Positions 9,007 to 16,205 of a stretch of 49,924 nucleotides of DNA are shown here, in pieces (within the stretch, counting starts at the first letter, position 1; the number at the start of each line of letters is the position of its first letter). Below the pieces are notes generated by a model. That model was not told where the DNA came from. It saw only the letters and a program-made list of their open reading frames with translations, and searched no databases. The position numbers were made by a program, and so were the translations under genes. Origin of the DNA: an uncultured Chitinophagaceae bacterium. Its GTDB lineage: Bacteria > Bacteroidota > Bacteroidia > Chitinophagales > Chitinophagaceae. The stretch covers positions 1 through 49,924 of the forward strand of contig CAIVCF010000236.1 of the NCBI GenBank assembly GCA_903904335.1. Direction: 5' to 3'.

Positions 9007-9030
9007 ACTTGTTTTTGTTTTTTGGTACTG

Positions 9031-9061
9031 CAAACCTAATACAACAAATCCTGAGTGCAAA
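9031..9061 (-). promoter_or_regulatory. Promoter for the DUF2911 gene
   Basis: The minus strand reads TTTG (9061-9058), 19 nt, then TAGGTTTG (9038-9031). This is a perfect match to the Bacteroidota TTTG-N19-TAnnTTTG promoter and fixes the start codon at 9006. Confidence 0.75.
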
Positions 9062-9090
9062 TGTTTTGTGATGAATTGATGATTTCGGGC

Positions 9091-9384
9091 TTATACCTGT
9101 GTCAACAAATAAATAAGCGCTATCACTAAAGGGGAACTTACTAAACCGAAAAGAATTAAAAAGTCAGCCTGCCTTTCTCCTTTGTTGATGAATATCATGA
9201 ATAGAAGTATCAGCCAGTAAATAAACATCAGTGCAAAAGAAATGATCAGCAGATCAGGATTTTTTTGAAAATGATCAGGCGAAGAATCATTTTGAAGAAA
9301 GAAAGAATAAGCAAAATAGATCCACCAGACAATATAAGGGATCAGAAGGAGTGTTGATTTTTTATGATCTTTTACAAAGCTCAT
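9091..9384 (-). CDS. Small three-helix membrane protein
   Basis: A 97-residue protein with three hydrophobic segments: about residues 12-30 (LLLIPYIVWWIYFAYSFF), 45-67 (LLIISFALMFIYWLILLFMIF) and 75-94 (FLILFGLVSSPLVIALIYLL). The loops are charged. No family recognised. It lies between xerD (stop 9433, upstream on the same strand) and the DUF2911 promoter and may be co-transcribed with xerD (48 nt gap). Confidence 0.65.
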   Translation of the reverse strand: MSFVKDHKKSTLLLIPYIVWWIYFAYSFFLQNDSSPDHFQKNPDLLIISFALMFIYWLILLFMIFINKGERQADFLILFGLVSSPLVIALIYLLTQV

Positions 9385-9432
9385 ATTGAAATGTTACTGA
9401 AAGTTACATTCTAAATAGCGGAGGCAGTAAAA

Positions 9433-10335
9433 TTATTTTTGAAACGCAGGATGAAACTGTTGTAAAGTGTTACGCAAGAAATCTCTGTCTAAATGTGTGT
9501 AGATCTCTGTGGTGGTAATGCTTTCATGACCCAACATTTCCTGCACGGCACGAAGATCGGCACCGCCTTCCACCAAATGTGTGGCGAATGAATGACGGAA
9601 TGTATGAGGAGAAATATTCTTTTTTATTTCTGCTTTTCTTGCCAAACTTTTAATGATGTAAAATATCATCACCCTCGATAAATTCTTACCGCGATTATTT
9701 AAAAATAAAATATCCTCGAATCCTGTTTGAATGGATTGATGCACACGAATATTGTCTTTATAGATCTTAATGAACTTAATAGCATCCGTTCCAATGGGTA
9801 CTAATCTTTCTTTATCGCCTTTGCCTATCACACGGATAAAACCAACATCGAGATACAAACAACTGATTCGTAAATTCACCAATTCACTCACACGCAAACC
9901 GCAACTGTACATGGTTTCCAGAATGGCTTTGTTTCTGCCGCCATCATCTGTGCTCAGATCAATTTGTGCAATGATTTTTTCAATTTCTTCAAAGCTTAAA
10001 AAATCGGGTAATGCTCTTTTTGTTTTCGGCGCTTCCAATAAAACAGAAGGATTGGTGTCGCTTATTTTTTCCAATAAACAATAATGATAAAACCCGCGGA
10101 TGCCCGAAATGATCCTCGATTGTGATGTTGCCGTCATGCCCAGTTCTGCGATCCATTGAATAAAATGCTGCAGATCTTTCAGTTCAACTTCTCCGGGTGT
10201 TTTTTTCATATCATTTGCCAACAGATATTCCGTTAATTTCTCCACATCACGCAGGTAAGCTTCAACAGAGTTATCGCTCAGCGACCGCTCTAATTGCAAG
10301 TAAGCTTTGTAACCTTTTTTATATCCTTCCCACAT
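9433..10335 (-). CDS. xerD: Site-specific tyrosine recombinase XerD
   Basis: A 300-residue tyrosine recombinase of housekeeping Xer length. It resolves chromosome dimers at dif together with XerC. There is an N-terminal SAM-like core-binding domain (about 1-95) and a catalytic domain with R148 (SCGLRVSELVNL), K172 (GKGDKERLVP), H244 and R247 (HTFRHSFATHL), H270 (MLGHESITTTEIYTHL) and the nucleophile Y279. All catalytic residues are present. No att sites, excisionase or phage genes are near, so this is not an element integrase. Whether it is the XerC or XerD paralogue is judged from overall sequence. Confidence 0.9.
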   Translation of the reverse strand: MWEGYKKGYKAYLQLERSLSDNSVEAYLRDVEKLTEYLLANDMKKTPGEVELKDLQHFIQWIAELGMTATSQSRIISGIRGFYHYCLLEKISDTNPSVLLEAPKTKRALPDFLSFEEIEKIIAQIDLSTDDGGRNKAILETMYSCGLRVSELVNLRISCLYLDVGFIRVIGKGDKERLVPIGTDAIKFIKIYKDNIRVHQSIQTGFEDILFLNNRGKNLSRVMIFYIIKSLARKAEIKKNISPHTFRHSFATHLVEGGADLRAVQEMLGHESITTTEIYTHLDRDFLRNTLQQFHPAFQK

Positions 10336-10464
10336 GATGATTTATGATTTGAAATTTCTGATTTATAGTTTCCAACTATCCAACTTTATTCAACTTCTGT
10401 TGTCTTCATTTCTTTCAGTGAAAGAAATCCTCACTTGTACTGTAAAATTATCTTGAACTTTTTT

Positions 10465-10528
10465 TACCGCAGAGGCGGAGAGTCGCAAAGAATTTTTCTT
10501 CACTTTGCGCCTTAGCATCTTTGCGGTA
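10465..10528. repeat. Common intergenic hairpin repeat (TACCGCA...TGCGGTA)
   Basis: Outer arms TACCGCA (10465-10471) and TGCGGTA (10522-10528) pair, and inner arms GCAAAG (10485-10490) and CTTTGC (10503-10508) pair within them. The sequence class (CGCAGAG / GCAAAG / TTTGCGG words) is a frequent intergenic repeat in this phylum. A related fragment is at about 6496-6585. Confidence 0.6.
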
Positions 10529-10619
10529 GGGTCCTCAAATGTACGTTTTGCATTTATCACTTATATTCGCAACTTGCAACAGTAATATTACATCATACTT
10601 ATTCAATCGTAAATAATAA

Positions 10620-11117
10620 ATGCAACCCATTAATCTTCGTTCCTTCAAACAAAAAGTACGTTATCATAAAAAAGCATTCAAACGTTTCTTATCAAAGCTC
10701 GAGAAAAATCCAACGAAGGGTTTGCATAAAAGGGTGGAAGAGATCGATGCAGAAGTTTGGAAAGAAACCGATTGTTTAAGTTGTGCCAATTGCTGCAAAA
10801 CCATGAGCCCTACTTTTACACCGAAAGATATCAAACGCATTGCAACACATTTTGAAATGACAACTCAGGCTTTTAAAGATAAATGGTTGGAATACGACAA
10901 AAAAGACGGCGACTGGATGAATAAAAGTCAGCCATGCCAGTTTCTGAATTTGAAAAATAATAAATGTTCCATCTACGAAATAAGGCCCGCAGACTGTGCA
11001 GGTTTCCCGCATCTCACCAAAAAGAAAATGGTGGATTATATTCATGTGCACCAACAAAATATTGAATATTGCCCTGCTACTTATAATATGGTGGAAAGGA
11101 TGATGGAGAAGTTGTAA
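10620..11117 (+). CDS. YkgJ-family cysteine cluster protein
   Basis: A 165-residue cytoplasmic protein of the YkgJ/UPF0153 zinc- or iron-chelating family. The N-terminus is basic (QKVRYHKKAFKRFLSKLEKN). The cluster reads CLSCANCCKTMSPTFTPKDI near residues 53-72, followed by CQFLNLKNNKC, IRPADCAGFP and a last YCPAT. The Cys spacing CxxCxxCC then C, C, C and C matches the family's proposed metal site. The biochemical role is unknown. It stands alone between divergent xerD and a convergent membrane-protein gene 7 nt downstream. Confidence 0.85.
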   Translation: MQPINLRSFKQKVRYHKKAFKRFLSKLEKNPTKGLHKRVEEIDAEVWKETDCLSCANCCKTMSPTFTPKDIKRIATHFEMTTQAFKDKWLEYDKKDGDWMNKSQPCQFLNLKNNKCSIYEIRPADCAGFPHLTKKKMVDYIHVHQQNIEYCPATYNMVERMMEKL

Positions 11118-11124
11118 ATTGGCT

Positions 11125-11583
11125 TTAACCAGCTTGCTCGATTAGTTCCTTGATATTATTCATTGCTTTTTTTCTTTCACTGAGAAAAGCTAATATCATT
11201 GCAATGCCAAATAAGGATACAAAAATTAATCCTAAGAATAGCTTGCCTAAAGTTATTTCCATTGGCTTACTAATATCAATAAAAGATAAAAACAGTATAA
11301 GAATAATAGTTATTGCGATAGCTAAAGCAAGTTTATTTAGATGAGCTGTTAAAACAATTCTTTTACCATTTTCGCTATCAGTTATTTGGCCTCTTATAAC
11401 AACATGAAACAATCCGCTATATGGGGAATATTTCCAGATTTTGAATTCAGATTCTGTACAATTTCCCCAATATTTTGTTTGGTCAATTTGAAAATACGTT
11501 TTTAAATGGTTGAGAAAAGTATCCTCACTCTTTTTGTTGATTCTGTGAGAAATTCGTTTTAATATTTCTTTTGTTGTCTCCAT
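11125..11583 (-). CDS. Hypothetical two-helix membrane protein
   Basis: A 152-residue protein. The first 80 residues are soluble (HRINKKSEDTFLNHLKTYFQ, then KYWGNCTESEFKIWKYSPYSG). Two adjacent transmembrane segments follow (about 83-103 LALAIAITIILILFLSFI and 112-134 LGKLFLGLIFVSLFGIAMILAF), then a charged tail. I do not recognise the family. It is more AT-rich than its neighbours. It lies 9 nt upstream (on the minus strand) of the yraN stop side and could be co-transcribed downstream of yraN. Confidence 0.55.
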   Translation of the reverse strand: METTKEILKRISHRINKKSEDTFLNHLKTYFQIDQTKYWGNCTESEFKIWKYSPYSGLFHVVIRGQITDSENGKRIVLTAHLNKLALAIAITIILILFLSFIDISKPMEITLGKLFLGLIFVSLFGIAMILAFLSERKKAMNNIKELIEQAG

Positions 11584-11592
11584 TAATTTCTT

Positions 11593-11949
11593 TTAAAAAT
11601 AAACATCCTCGATCAAAAAGATCTCTCTTACTTCATCACCGCGCAAAGTAATGGCCAGCACATCAAACTGGATATATTTCCATTCGGGATGCTGGTACAG
11701 ATATTCTTCTGCAGCATTTTTAAGGCTTTTCATTTTGTCTCGTCGTATACTTTCTTCCGGTTTGCCGAACCTTTCATTGGTCCTTGTTTTCACTTCAAAG
11801 AAGTGCAGCTTGTTTTTTTTAGACGCAATAATGTCAACCTCCCAATATTTATAGCGCCAGTTTCGTTCTAAAAGAGTATAACCATGTTCTATAACATATT
11901 GCGCAGCGATAGATTCGCCTTTATTGCCTGTATCTTTGCGGTAGTCCAT
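11593..11949 (-). CDS. YraN/UPF0102 family endonuclease-like protein
   Basis: A 118-residue protein from the chosen start (MDYRKDTGNKGESIAAQYV). The TTG-initiated frame reaching 12015 would add a hydrophobic, atypical N-terminus and overlap manA. A perfect -7 element at 11965-11972 also sits inside that extension. The PD-(D/E)xK nuclease-like core is visible: GNKGE near 9-13, ERNWRYKYWEVDIIA with the Asp, and LHFFEVKTRTNERFG with E-V-K. The family is linked to DNA recombination or processing, though its function is unproven. It diverges from manA. Confidence 0.85.
   Translation of the reverse strand: MDYRKDTGNKGESIAAQYVIEHGYTLLERNWRYKYWEVDIIASKKNKLHFFEVKTRTNERFGKPEESIRRDKMKSLKNAAEEYLYQHPEWKYIQFDVLAITLRGDEVREIFLIEDVYF
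11931..11938 (+). promoter_or_regulatory. -7 element for manA
   Basis: TATCTTTG matches TAnnTTTG 45 nt before the manA start and lies inside the first codons of divergent yraN. No -33 element at the standard distance. Confidence 0.35.
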
Positions 11950-11964
11950 GTTTAATTCCAGTAT

Positions 11965-11972
11965 CAAATATA
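11965..11972 (-). promoter_or_regulatory. -7 element for yraN
   Basis: The minus strand reads TATATTTG, an exact TAnnTTTG match 15 nt before the yraN ATG at 11949. It faces the manA element, giving overlapping divergent transcription. Confidence 0.4.
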
Positions 11973-11983
11973 AAAAATAAAAT

Positions 11984-13207
11984 ATGCAATTGAAGGAAAA
12001 AATTTTCAGACTCAAAGGAAAAGTGCAGCATTATGCCTGGGGTGGATTTGATTTTATTCCTTCATTGATCGGTTTCGCAAATACAGAACATAAACCCTGT
12101 GCCGAATACTGGATGGGTGCACATCCTTCGGCATCTTCAGATATTTTGGTGAATAATCAGCCTGTTTCTTTATATCAGGTCATTAATGAGGATATAGCTG
12201 AAACGATTACTGATAAAGTGTTTCAGCAGTTTGGGGAATTGCCTTATCTATTGAAAATATTGGATGTAAAAGATATGCTGAGCATTCAGGTGCATCCCAC
12301 AAAAGCAGAAGCTATCAAAGGTTTTGAAGCAGAAGAAGCCGCGGAGATTCCTATCAATGCTCCCAACCGAAATTATAAAGACCGGAATCATAAACCGGAA
12401 GTGATGGTGGCATTAAGCGAGTTCTGGTTATTGCATGGCTTTAAACAGGAAGCTGCATTAGAAAGAACGCTGGAAGATGTTCAGGAATTCAATATTTTTT
12501 TGCCGTTGTTCAAACGCGCCGGATATAAAGGTTTGTATCAGTTTGTGATGGAAATGAGTCAGGAAGATATTGACCGTTTATTGTTCAATTTGGTGAAACG
12601 CGAATTGCGTAAAAAAGAATACAATGAATTAACGAAGGATCAACCGGGATGGTGGGTCGCTAAATTATTTGAAGGCAAGGAAGAAATTAAAAATATTGAT
12701 CGCGGTATTTTTTCCATTTACTTTTTCAATATCGTAAAAGCAGAAAAAGGCGATGCTGTTTTTCAGGGAGCAGGTGTACCTCATGCGTATCTCGAAGGAC
12801 AAAATGTGGAACTGATGGCCAACAGCGATAATGTTTTGCGAGGCGGATTAACACCCAAACATATTGATGTTACTGAATTAATGAAACATACTTCTTTCGT
12901 TGGCGTTACACCCAATGTGATGAAGGGTAACAATATTGATGCGATTGAAAAAAATTATCCATGTCCAGTTCCTGATTTCGGTATCAATAAGATCGAACTG
13001 AATGGCGATGATAAATACGGAAGCATTGCACATTCATTAGAAATATTGATCGTTATTGAAGGTGCCGGTGTTGTGAACAGCAAACAACTGAATATGGTGA
13101 TCAAAAAAGGAGAGTCTGTTGCGGTATTACCCGGACAGGAATATACAGTCGCATCATCCGGTCATTGCCTGCTCTTCAAGGCTTTTGTGCCGGTAACAGA
13201 TAAATAA
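11984..13207 (+). CDS. manA: Mannose-6-phosphate isomerase, class I
   Basis: Interconverts mannose 6-phosphate and fructose 6-phosphate, cytoplasmic. The 407-residue length fits type I phosphomannose isomerases. Zinc-site and family motifs: VQHYAWGG near 11-18, the QVHPTK region (about 100-105), the conserved YKDRNHKPEVMVAL stretch (about 127-140) and GVPHAYLEGQNVELMANSDN (about 264-283), followed by RGGLTPKHID. The C-terminal cupin barrel ends with the GESVAVLPGQEYTV segment. It probably serves mannose use or GDP-mannose supply. Followed after 80 nt by an unrelated membrane gene that has its own promoter. Confidence 0.95.
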   Translation: MQLKEKIFRLKGKVQHYAWGGFDFIPSLIGFANTEHKPCAEYWMGAHPSASSDILVNNQPVSLYQVINEDIAETITDKVFQQFGELPYLLKILDVKDMLSIQVHPTKAEAIKGFEAEEAAEIPINAPNRNYKDRNHKPEVMVALSEFWLLHGFKQEAALERTLEDVQEFNIFLPLFKRAGYKGLYQFVMEMSQEDIDRLLFNLVKRELRKKEYNELTKDQPGWWVAKLFEGKEEIKNIDRGIFSIYFFNIVKAEKGDAVFQGAGVPHAYLEGQNVELMANSDNVLRGGLTPKHIDVTELMKHTSFVGVTPNVMKGNNIDAIEKNYPCPVPDFGINKIELNGDDKYGSIAHSLEILIVIEGAGVVNSKQLNMVIKKGESVAVLPGQEYTVASSGHCLLFKAFVPVTDK

Positions 13208-13240
13208 ACGTTCTTTTCCACAAATTGAGGAAAATAGAAG

Positions 13241-13270
13241 TTTGCAAAATCCATTTTCAGCCTATTTTTG
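13241..13270 (+). promoter_or_regulatory. Promoter for the DUF6580-like gene
   Basis: TTTG (13241-13244), 18 nt, TATTTTTG (13263-13270): a near-perfect Bacteroidota promoter 17 nt before the ATG at 13288. It lies inside the alternative TTG-started frame, arguing for the ATG. Confidence 0.65.
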
Positions 13271-13287
13271 TTGCAAATAATTTATTG

Positions 13288-13857
13288 ATGAAATCTCAAA
13301 GCAGAATATTAGTTTTTACTTTATTGATCGTTGTATTGGCAACAGTTTCCAAACTGTTGTTCGCACCGAAAATTGAATGGTCAGGTTTTTCGCCTATCAT
13401 GGCCATTGCATTATTTTCAGGAATGATCGTAAAAGATAAAAGCAAATCATTTTTGTATCCTTTGATCGCTTTGTTTTTAAGCGATGTTTTGATACATGTA
13501 TTGTATGTGATGGGATTATTTCCTTTTGCAGGATTATATTCTTATCAATGGTTGAATTATGCTATGATATTGTTAACTACGTTGATCGGTTGGATTTTGC
13601 AGGGAAAAAATTACCGCAGTATCATTGCCGGTGTTGTTGCCGGGCCTACTTTATTTTATTTGATCTCAAACATCAGCGTTTGGGCAGGACATGGCGGATG
13701 GGGCCGCCCGATGACTTTCAGCGGATTCCTTTTATGTATGCAGGATGGATTACCATTCTATAAAAATTCACTGATCGCTACGATTGTTTATTTACCTCTC
13801 GTTATGATTTCTTACAATGCTTTGGTGAAGAAGAATTACAGTTTAAAATTATCGTAG
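13288..13857 (+). CDS. DUF6580-like integral membrane protein
   Basis: A 189-residue protein with about five transmembrane segments (FTLLIVVLATVSKLLF, SPIMAIALFSGMIV, FLYPLIALFLSDVLIHVL, WLNYAMILLTTLIGWIL and a C-terminal ATIVYLPLVMISYNALV). The loop GPTLFYLISNISVWAGHGGWG is typical of the DUF6580 putative transport family. The start at 13288 is chosen over TTG 13225 because of the promoter at 13241-13270. The substrate is unknown. A hairpin terminator follows 18 nt downstream. Confidence 0.78.
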   Translation: MKSQSRILVFTLLIVVLATVSKLLFAPKIEWSGFSPIMAIALFSGMIVKDKSKSFLYPLIALFLSDVLIHVLYVMGLFPFAGLYSYQWLNYAMILLTTLIGWILQGKNYRSIIAGVVAGPTLFYLISNISVWAGHGGWGRPMTFSGFLLCMQDGLPFYKNSLIATIVYLPLVMISYNALVKKNYSLKLS

Positions 13858-13874
13858 ACTTAAAAAATTTGAAT

Positions 13875-13906
13875 AAAAAAGCGCTGCAATTTGCGGCGCT
13901 TTTTTG
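13875..13906 (+). terminator. Hairpin terminator
   Basis: AAAAAAGCGCTGCA pairs with TGCGGCGCTTTTTT (one mismatch) around a short AT loop. It terminates the gene at 13288-13857. Confidence 0.85.
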
Positions 13907-13908
13907 TT

Positions 13909-14029
13909 GTCATGCTGTCCGTACTCCTTTGGAGAGGCACTCGAAGCATGACTATTGTGAAGTATTTTTATGAACCCACTTTTCGAGAGCCCTATCTGCC
14001 CACAGGCAGGCTCAAGGTGACAGTTCGTT
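13909..14029. repeat. Dispersed intergenic repeat (GTCATGCT...AGCATGAC)
   Basis: GTCATGCT (13909-13916) and AGCATGAC (13945-13952) form an 8-bp inverted repeat enclosing a degenerate family B word (ACTCCTTTGGAG). A second small hairpin, TGCCcacaGGCA, follows within about 14000. This resembles the common TCATGCTGAGC...CGAAGCATGA repeats of the phylum. Confidence 0.55.
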
Positions 14030-14046
14030 TATAATTAATTGTCTTA

Positions 14047-14523
14047 TTATTTCTCCGCCTCATAACCTTCATCCACCAATAAATGATTGCCATCGGCAGC
14101 AGCAGTTGCTAATTCATCACAGCGATTATTCATGGCGTTGGTAGCATGGCCTTTCACCCATTTCATTTTAATGGAGAATTGTTTGCTGAGTTCAAAATAT
14201 TGCAGCCAGAGGTCTTTATTTTTTTTGCCGCCTTTAAAATCTGTTTTGATCCAATTGTCCACCCATTTTTTTTCAATGCTGTTCACCACATATTGACTGT
14301 CGGTATGAATAGTGACTGGAATATTTTTTTTCGTTAATGATCTTAATGCAACAATAACGGCTAATAATTCCATGCGGTTATTGGTGGTTAAACGATAACC
14401 TGCGGAGAGTTCTTTTCTTTTTTCACCCCATAACAAAACAACGCCATAACCACCGGGGCCGGGGTTTCCGCGTGATGAACCATCTGTATAAATGTGTAAG
14501 GGATGAGATTTTGTTTCAGTCAT
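14047..14523 (-). CDS. rnhA: Ribonuclease HI
   Basis: A 158-residue endonuclease that cuts the RNA strand of RNA-DNA hybrids during replication and repair. The four metal-binding acidic residues of the DEDD set are present: D14 (IYTDGSSRGNPGPGGYG), E52 (NNRMELLAV), D75 (IHTDSQYV) and D136 (NNRCDELA). The loop His H126 (VKGHATNAMNN) is also present. The basic handle region (KKWVDNWIKTDFKGGKKNKD) is that of bacterial RNase HI. It has a standard start and appears monocistronic. Confidence 0.95.
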   Translation of the reverse strand: MTETKSHPLHIYTDGSSRGNPGPGGYGVVLLWGEKRKELSAGYRLTTNNRMELLAVIVALRSLTKKNIPVTIHTDSQYVVNSIEKKWVDNWIKTDFKGGKKNKDLWLQYFELSKQFSIKMKWVKGHATNAMNNRCDELATAAADGNHLLVDEGYEAEK

Positions 14524-14607
14524 TATTTATTCTGCTTGCTGCTAAGATACAAAGTGGGAGAGTGATGGGTAAAATTAATTAAATTAAAATTTGAAATCAA
14601 ATGATTC

Positions 14608-14615
14608 TACTTTTG
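14608..14615 (+). promoter_or_regulatory. -7 element for the HEPN-like gene
   Basis: TACTTTTG matches TAnnTTTG 19 nt before the ATG at 14635. The nearest TTTG (14590-14593) is only 14 nt away, so the -33 element is uncertain. Confidence 0.4.
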
Positions 14616-14634
14616 TAAGTCTAAAAATAAAAAA

Positions 14635-15141
14635 ATGCAACCGATTAAAGGAGTTCGTATTTATGAAGAGCCCGAAGCCTTTGCAGAAATATCTATACGC
14701 GGAAAGTTTTTAAAAATGTCATGTGATTTAGAAACAACTTTGATACGAATAATGACACTTGTAACACCAGATCCTCTAAATCAAACTCGGAACTTCAAGG
14801 GATTAACTATGGGCAATAAAATTGAGGCTCTCATAGCGGATTTAAAGAAATATAAAAATAAATATTATTTAGAATATGAAAATGAATTAAATAAACTTTG
14901 GGATTTTAAAGCAATAAGAGATGATATGGCACATCATAAAATGAAGTTTGATGATGTACAATTAAAATCATTTAAAGTTTTTTTAATTGATGTACAAGAT
15001 GGCAAAGAACAACTTCATCAAAAACAATACACTATTGATTTTGTAAACGAGAAAATAATAGAATTTATAAATCTTAATGTTTCATTCGAAAAGTTAAATG
15101 ATAAGCTATGGAATAATTTCAAAGTAAAGAATTCTATTTAA
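14635..15141 (+). CDS. Orphan HEPN-like protein with an RX4H motif
   Basis: A 168-residue, mostly helical, AT-rich gene product. I do not recognise a named family, but FKAIRDDMAHH places R95 and H100 in the RX4-6H spacing that marks HEPN-domain RNases, at the start of a helix following a long helix (NKIEALIADLKKYKNKYY). HEPN proteins are often toxins or defence RNases, but many are inactive or structural. There is no adjacent nucleotidyltransferase antitoxin or defence gene. The gene is flanked by dispersed repeats on its 3' side and looks like an isolated insertion. Functional call is inference. Confidence 0.5.
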   Translation: MQPIKGVRIYEEPEAFAEISIRGKFLKMSCDLETTLIRIMTLVTPDPLNQTRNFKGLTMGNKIEALIADLKKYKNKYYLEYENELNKLWDFKAIRDDMAHHKMKFDDVQLKSFKVFLIDVQDGKEQLHQKQYTIDFVNEKIIEFINLNVSFEKLNDKLWNNFKVKNSI

Positions 15142-15179
15142 AAAATTAAAAATCTCCTTTTGCAGCTATGAAAATTAAA

Positions 15180-15220
15180 AGTACAAGTGTGCGACGCTCC
15201 AAAGGAGTCCTTCGGACAAC
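15180..15220. repeat. Composite of dispersed repeats A and B
   Basis: AGTACAAGTGTGCGACGC (15180-15197, family A) runs straight into TCCAAAGGAGTCCTTCGGAC plus AAC (15198-15220, family B, identical to 6631-6653). Confidence 0.7.
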
Positions 15221-15260
15221 CCAAGCCGCACAACGCTTTGCAGCCGGTCAACAAAATTAG

Positions 15261-16043
15261 CTAAACAAAATATTCTCCTTTCATATACAATACTGCTTTA
15301 CCTGCAATGGTAACTCTGTTGTCTTGTGCTTCACAAAACAATAATCCGCCACGACGCGAAACTTGTCTGGCGATCATCGTTGTTTTATCAAGCACTTTAC
15401 TCCAGTAAGGAATTAAGGTGGCATGTGCAGAACCGGTAACGGGGTCTTCACCAATAACAGAATTAGGAACAAAGAAACGCGAAACAAAATCGCAGTCATT
15501 TCCCGGTGCAGTGATGATGATGCCCAGTGTTTCTACTTTATTCAGCCATTCAAAATCGGGAACAAATTTTCTTACTTCTGCTTCATCTTTATACACGAGC
15601 ATATAATCTCTCGATTTATAAATATGTTGTGGCTGGTGACTGAGTCCTTCCAATAAAGCAGTGGGAGGATGACAGGTTTCAGGCATCCGTGAAGGGAAAT
15701 TCATTTCGAGTAAACCATTATTATTGGTTACATACAATGCGCCGCTTTTACATTCGAAATGAATGATGTTTTTATCATAACCCAATTCATGAAAAATAAC
15801 ATAAGCTGTTGCCAATGTTGGATGACCCGCCAGATCAATTTCCAATTCGGGTGTAAACCAACGGATATGAAATGTATCGCCTTGCTGCACAAAGAATGCC
15901 GTTTCCGATAAATTATTTTCCATGGCTAATAACTGCATGATCTCAGTGGGCAACCATTCTTTTAAAGGACAAACAGCAGCGGGATTGCCACCGAATAAAT
16001 GTTCGGTAAATGCATCTACTTGATAGAAAGGGTAGGAAGCCAT
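15261..16043 (-). CDS. PhzF family isomerase/epimerase
   Basis: A 260-residue PhzF/YddE-type protein with the diaminopimelate-epimerase-like double fold. Motifs: QVDAFTEHLFGGNPAAVC (8-25), the catalytic-type Glu E47 in NNLSETAFF, FTPELEIDLAGHPTLATAYV (about 63-82) and EDPVTGSAHATLIPYWS (about 197-213). The natural substrate is unknown for most members; no phenazine genes are present. The start codon directly abuts a 7-bp tandem repeat (16044-16112), which therefore occupies its translation-initiation region. Confidence 0.88.
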   Translation of the reverse strand: MASYPFYQVDAFTEHLFGGNPAAVCPLKEWLPTEIMQLLAMENNLSETAFFVQQGDTFHIRWFTPELEIDLAGHPTLATAYVIFHELGYDKNIIHFECKSGALYVTNNNGLLEMNFPSRMPETCHPPTALLEGLSHQPQHIYKSRDYMLVYKDEAEVRKFVPDFEWLNKVETLGIIITAPGNDCDFVSRFFVPNSVIGEDPVTGSAHATLIPYWSKVLDKTTMIARQVSRRGGLLFCEAQDNRVTIAGKAVLYMKGEYFV

Positions 16044-16112
16044 GAGTTATGAGTTATGAGTTATGAGTTATGAGTTATGAGTTATGAGTTATGAGTTATG
16101 AGTTATGAGTTA
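16044..16112. repeat. 7-bp tandem repeat (GAGTTAT), about 10 copies
   Basis: Nine exact GAGTTAT units and a partial tenth run without interruption. The first unit touches the start codon of the PhzF gene (ATG on the minus strand at 16043-16041). Degenerate versions (AAGTTATGAATTAT, CTTAATTCATAATTC) continue toward 16200. Confidence 0.9.
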
Positions 16113-16205
16113 AAAAATTATGATTTGTAAGTTATGAATTATTTAGGCGCAATAGTTATTCATTGCTAAAACTCATTACTCTTAATTCATAATTCATCAC
16201 TTTCT

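Noticed and set aside
9433-10335. Tyrosine recombinase as a sign of an integrated element
   Set aside because: Length (300), full XerD-type catalytic set and housekeeping neighbours; no att repeats, tRNA or phage genes nearby.
16044-16112. CRISPR-like array
   Set aside because: Seven-base units without spacers; a simple tandem repeat.
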